Shown piece after piece: positions 5,022-7,547 of a DNA stretch of 7,547 bases; within the stretch, counting starts at the first letter, position 1; each line of letters begins with the position of its first letter. Source of the DNA: Eubacteriales bacterium. Lineage in GTDB: Bacteria; Bacillota; Clostridia; Oscillospirales; Oscillospiraceae. Below the pieces are notes generated by a model. It was not told the origin of the DNA. It worked only from the letters and a program-made list of their open reading frames with translations, and did not search any database. Location: assembly GCA_030528965.1 (NCBI GenBank), contig JAUMXS010000062.1, forward strand, positions 1 to 7,547, written 5' to 3'. The translations under genes and the position numbers were made by a program.

Positions 5022-6785
5022 TCAGTACACCTTTCTCTCGGTGTAGTGGGTGTGCAGGAGCTCGTGAGCCTTGTGGCTGTTGGGCTCGCCGAGGTAATTG
5101 GCATACAGTTCCTTAACCTCGGGGTTCTCGTGGCTCTTGCGAAGTTCCATAGCGGCATCTTCGGAGTACAGAGCCTTGGCACGCTCGGCACGGAGGTCGA
5201 GGTAGTTACGGACATGGCCGGGCTGGTGGGGCTGGCCGCCGCCGTTGACACAGCCGCCGGGGCAGCACATGACTTCGACGAAAGCGTAGTCCTTCTCGCC
5301 GGACTTGATCATATCAAGCAGCTTGGCAGCATTGTTCAGGCCGGAGGTAACAGCAACCTTGACCTTGAGACCATTGAGGTCATACTCGGCTTCCTTGATA
5401 TCCTCGACGCCGCGGACGTCGGTGAACTCCAGAGGCTGAGCTTCCTTGCCGGTGACGACTTCGTACACGGTACGCAGAGCGGCTTCCATAACACCACCGG
5501 TGGCACCGAAGATGTGGCCGGCGCCGGAGGCAATGCCGAGGAACGGATCGCAGACTTCGTCAGGCAGCTTGGTGAACTCGATGCCGGCGAGCTTGATCAT
5601 CTCGGCCAGCTCACGAGTGGTGAGGGACACGTCGACATCGGCATAACCGGTAGCGGTCATCTCAGGACGCTGGACCTCGAACTTCTTCGCGGTGCAGGGC
5701 ATGATGGAGACGACGAAGATATCCTTCGGGTCGATGCCGGCCTTCTCGGCGTAGTAGCTCTTGGTCAGAGCGCCGAACATCTGCTGCGGGCTCTTGCAGG
5801 AGGACAGGTTCTCCATGAACTCGGGGTAGTAGGTCTCGCAGAACTTGACCCAACCGGGGGAGCAGGAGGTGATGAGGGGCAGCTTGCCGCCGTTCTTGAC
5901 GCGGTTCAGAAGCTCGGTGCCTTCCTCAAGGATGGTGACGTCAGCAGCGTTGTCAACGTCGAACACTCTGTCGAAGCCCAGACGACGCAGAGCGGCGATC
6001 ATCTTGCCCTCGACGTTGGTGCCGATGGGCATGCCGAAGCATTCGCCCAGCTGAGCACGAACGGACGGAGCCGGAGCAACAACAACGTGCTTGGCGGGAT
6101 CGTTGATGGCCGCCCAAACCTTATCGGTGTCGTTCTTCTCGGTGAGAGCACCGGTCGGGCAGACAGCGATGCACTGGCCGCAGTTGATGCAGGCAGTGTT
6201 GGCAAGAGGCATATCAAACGCGGAGGAAATGTGCGTGTCATAGCCACGCTCGTTGGCGCCGATAACGCCGGTGAACTGGTTGTGCTTGCACACCGCGGTG
6301 CAGCGGCGGCACAGGATGCACTTGGAGTTGTCGCGAACAAGATGCACAGCAGACTCGTCCAGATCCGGAGCCATGTCGGGCTTGCCGAACTTGTACTGGT
6401 CAACGCCATACTCGCGGCACAGAGCCTGGAGCTCGCAATCCGCGCTGCGGACGCAGGACAGGCAGTCCTGACGGTGATTCGAGAGAATCAGTTCCAGGGT
6501 CTTCTTGCGGGAGGCAATCAGCTCCGGAGTGTTGGTGTACACTTCCATCGGAGTGCCGTCACGGTTCTCGGCCACGGGGAATACACAGGCCGCGCACCAT
6601 GCACGGGCGCCCTTAACTTCACACAGGCACATACGGCAGGCGCCGATAGCGTTGATGTCCTTCAGGAAGCACAGGGTGGGAATGCGGATGCCAGCAACCT
6701 GGGCCGCATCAAGGATCGTGGAGCCCTCAGGAACTTCCACGAGAATCCCGTTGATTTTTACTTTTACGTTCTTCACGTCGCTCAT
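5022..6785 (-). CDS. hydA: [FeFe] hydrogenase catalytic subunit, NAD(P)-linked multimeric type (HydA/HndD)
   Basis: This 587-residue M3-type [FeFe] hydrogenase reduces protons to H2. Domains in order: N-terminal [2Fe-2S] fold with C39, C50, C53 and C67; the His-Cys [4Fe-4S] site H104-x3-C108-x2-C111-x5-C117; a two-[4Fe-4S] ferredoxin domain (C156/159/162/166 and C199/202/205/209); then the H-cluster domain with TSCSPGW (306-312), MPCTAKK (362-368) and VMCCPGGCVNGGGQP (505-519), and a small-subunit-like tail RKSHENP...LLHTHY. The Met at 6783-6785 is chosen because AAGGAG (complement of 6795-6800) lies 9 nt upstream; the longer frame would overlap the preceding gene. It follows the NuoF-like gene by 17 nt, which points to an NAD(P)H-linked, probably electron-bifurcating complex. 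Odd: a single Cys in the first H-cluster motif, where Clostridium pasteurianum CpI has two. The hydEFG maturases are not in view. Confidence 0.96.
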   Translation of the reverse strand: MSDVKNVKVKINGILVEVPEGSTILDAAQVAGIRIPTLCFLKDINAIGACRMCLCEVKGARAWCAACVFPVAENRDGTPMEVYTNTPELIASRKKTLELILSNHRQDCLSCVRSADCELQALCREYGVDQYKFGKPDMAPDLDESAVHLVRDNSKCILCRRCTAVCKHNQFTGVIGANERGYDTHISSAFDMPLANTACINCGQCIAVCPTGALTEKNDTDKVWAAINDPAKHVVVAPAPSVRAQLGECFGMPIGTNVEGKMIAALRRLGFDRVFDVDNAADVTILEEGTELLNRVKNGGKLPLITSCSPGWVKFCETYYPEFMENLSSCKSPQQMFGALTKSYYAEKAGIDPKDIFVVSIMPCTAKKFEVQRPEMTATGYADVDVSLTTRELAEMIKLAGIEFTKLPDEVCDPFLGIASGAGHIFGATGGVMEAALRTVYEVVTGKEAQPLEFTDVRGVEDIKEAEYDLNGLKVKVAVTSGLNNAAKLLDMIKSGEKDYAFVEVMCCPGGCVNGGGQPHQPGHVRNYLDLRAERAKALYSEDAAMELRKSHENPEVKELYANYLGEPNSHKAHELLHTHYTERKVY

Positions 6786-6802
6786 TCTCTTAAGCTCCTT
6801 CC

Positions 6803-7547
6803 TTACTGCTTGGAAATCGCGCCGAACTTGCACTTCTCAATGCAGGCGCCGCATTTCACGCACTTCGTGGCATCGATGACATGAGGCTGCTTAACCGCAC
6901 CGGAGATGGCTTCCGCCGGGCAGTTGCGGGCACACAGGGTGCAGCCCTTGCACTTGTCAGCATCGATAACGTATGTGAGCAGGTCTTTGCAAACACCGGC
7001 CGGGCAGCGCTTCTCCTTCACGTGAGCCATGTACTCGTCACGGAAGTAGTTCAGAGTGGACAGAACCGGGTTGGAGGCAGTCTGGCCAAGCGCGCACAGA
7101 GCCGTCTTCTGCATGTAGTGGCAGAGATCTTCCATCTCGTCGATCAGTTCTTCGGTGCCCTGACCGGAGGTGATGAGGTTCAGCATCTCCAGAAGACGCT
7201 TGGTGCCGATACGGCAGGCAGTGCACTTACCGCAGGATTCATCAACGGTGAACTCCAGGAAGAACTTCGCGATATCGACCATGCAGTTGTCTTCGTCCAT
7301 GACGATAAGTCCGCCGGAACCCATCATCGCGCCGATGCCCTTCAGGGTCTCGTAGTCGATCGGAGTGTCGATGTGCTCGACAGGGATGCAGCCGCCGGAA
7401 GGACCACCGGTCTGAGCAGCCTTGAACTTCTTGCCGTTCGGAACGCCGCCGCCGATTTCTTCGATAACTTCACGGAGAGTTGTACCCATTGGGATTTCAA
7501 CAAGACCTGTGTTTGTGATCTTACCGCCGAGAGCAAATACCTTTGTA
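6803..7547 (-). CDS. hydB: NuoF-like hydrogenase subunit (HydB/HndC), N-terminal part outside window
   Basis: The frame is open to the window edge; 247 residues are visible (numbered here from the edge). The Met at 7487-7489 is internal: the 19 residues before it ([19 protein letters not shown]) are the usual NuoF sequence leading into [14 protein letters not shown], the SLBB domain. Then come [10 protein letters not shown], the NuoF [4Fe-4S] site [13 protein letters not shown] (C105, C108, C111, with C151 as fourth ligand) and a C-terminal two-[4Fe-4S] ferredoxin domain (C199/202/205/209 and C229/232/235/239), the extension that distinguishes HydB/HndC from respiratory NuoF. The FMN/NAD-binding part, and any N-terminal thioredoxin-like [2Fe-2S] domain, lie upstream. 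This subunit oxidises or reduces NAD(P)H and passes electrons to HydA, whose gene starts 17 nt downstream. hndC would be an equally valid name. Confidence 0.95.
   Translation of the reverse strand, partial: TKVFALGGKITNTGLVEIPMGTTLREVIEEIGGGVPNGKKFKAAQTGGPSGGCIPVEHIDTPIDYETLKGIGAMMGSGGLIVMDEDNCMVDIAKFFLEFTVDESCGKCTACRIGTKRLLEMLNLITSGQGTEELIDEMEDLCHYMQKTALCALGQTASNPVLSTLNYFRDEYMAHVKEKRCPAGVCKDLLTYVIDADKCKGCTLCARNCPAEAISGAVKQPHVIDATKCVKCGACIEKCKFGAISKQ

Noticed and set aside
6786..6833. Upstream extension of hydA to a Met codon at 6833
   Set aside because: It would overlap the end of the NuoF-like gene, while the Met at 6785 has a good AAGGAG site and starts right where the [2Fe-2S] ferredoxin fold of the family begins.
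4965..6884. A 639-codon plus-strand open frame, longer than hydA and fully overlapping it
   Set aside because: It is rich in Gly, Leu, Val and Asp, with no recognisable motif, and starts inside the hydA terminator. The minus strand encodes every conserved [FeFe]-hydrogenase motif. Strong codon bias of a highly expressed gene leaves the antisense frame open.
7487..7489. Met codon as the start of the NuoF-like gene
   Set aside because: The frame continues upstream to the window edge with conserved NuoF sequence, so this Met is internal.

Overview
The window looks like chromosomal DNA of an anaerobic, fairly GC-rich Clostridia member, most likely Oscillospiraceae/Ruminococcaceae-like. This is inferred from a multimeric [FeFe]-hydrogenase locus, a zinc-type L31, a Clostridia-type RadC, a DHHW-family surface protein, strong AGGAGG-type ribosome binding sites and sigma-A-like promoters. 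No phage, plasmid, CRISPR, IS, tRNA or rRNA signature was seen. Species cannot be named from the sequence alone.

Layout: (1) Bases 1-580, plus strand, hold the C-terminal part of an unrecognised protein that starts before the window; a strong terminator follows at 610-646. (2) Everything else reads on the minus strand, so 581-813 is a convergent intergenic region with two tandem terminators for rpmE. (3) rpmE (814-1014) has its own promoter, whose -35 box lies inside the 3' end of radC. (4) radC (1094-1888), tsaD (1891-2892) and a DHHW/AlgX-like membrane-anchored protein (2914-4083) are tightly spaced (2 and 21 nt gaps) and probably form one transcript from a promoter at 4211-4239. That promoter forces a shorter start for the DHHW gene than the longest ORF would suggest. 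(5) Bases 4240-4447 contain no gene, but hold about 2.3 copies of a roughly 53-bp GC-rich repeat with hairpin potential. (6) A four-helix small membrane protein (4497-4856) is an autonomous unit with its own promoter and terminator. (7) Bases 5022-7547 hold the end of a hydrogenase operon: a NuoF-like flavin/Fe-S subunit (hydB/hndC-like, cut by the window edge) followed 17 nt later by the catalytic [FeFe] hydrogenase hydA, closed by a strong terminator.

How the genes work together: the two hydrogenase subunits would pass electrons between NAD(P)H, probably reduced ferredoxin, and protons to make H2 during fermentation; a NuoE-like partner would be expected upstream, outside the window. tsaD (tRNA t6A modification) and rpmE (ribosome) are translation housekeeping genes. 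The DHHW protein shares their transcript without an obvious functional link. I found no clearly undescribed system. The points most worth a second look are the DHHW gene's start and altered motifs, the short repeat array, and the single-Cys L1 motif of the hydrogenase.
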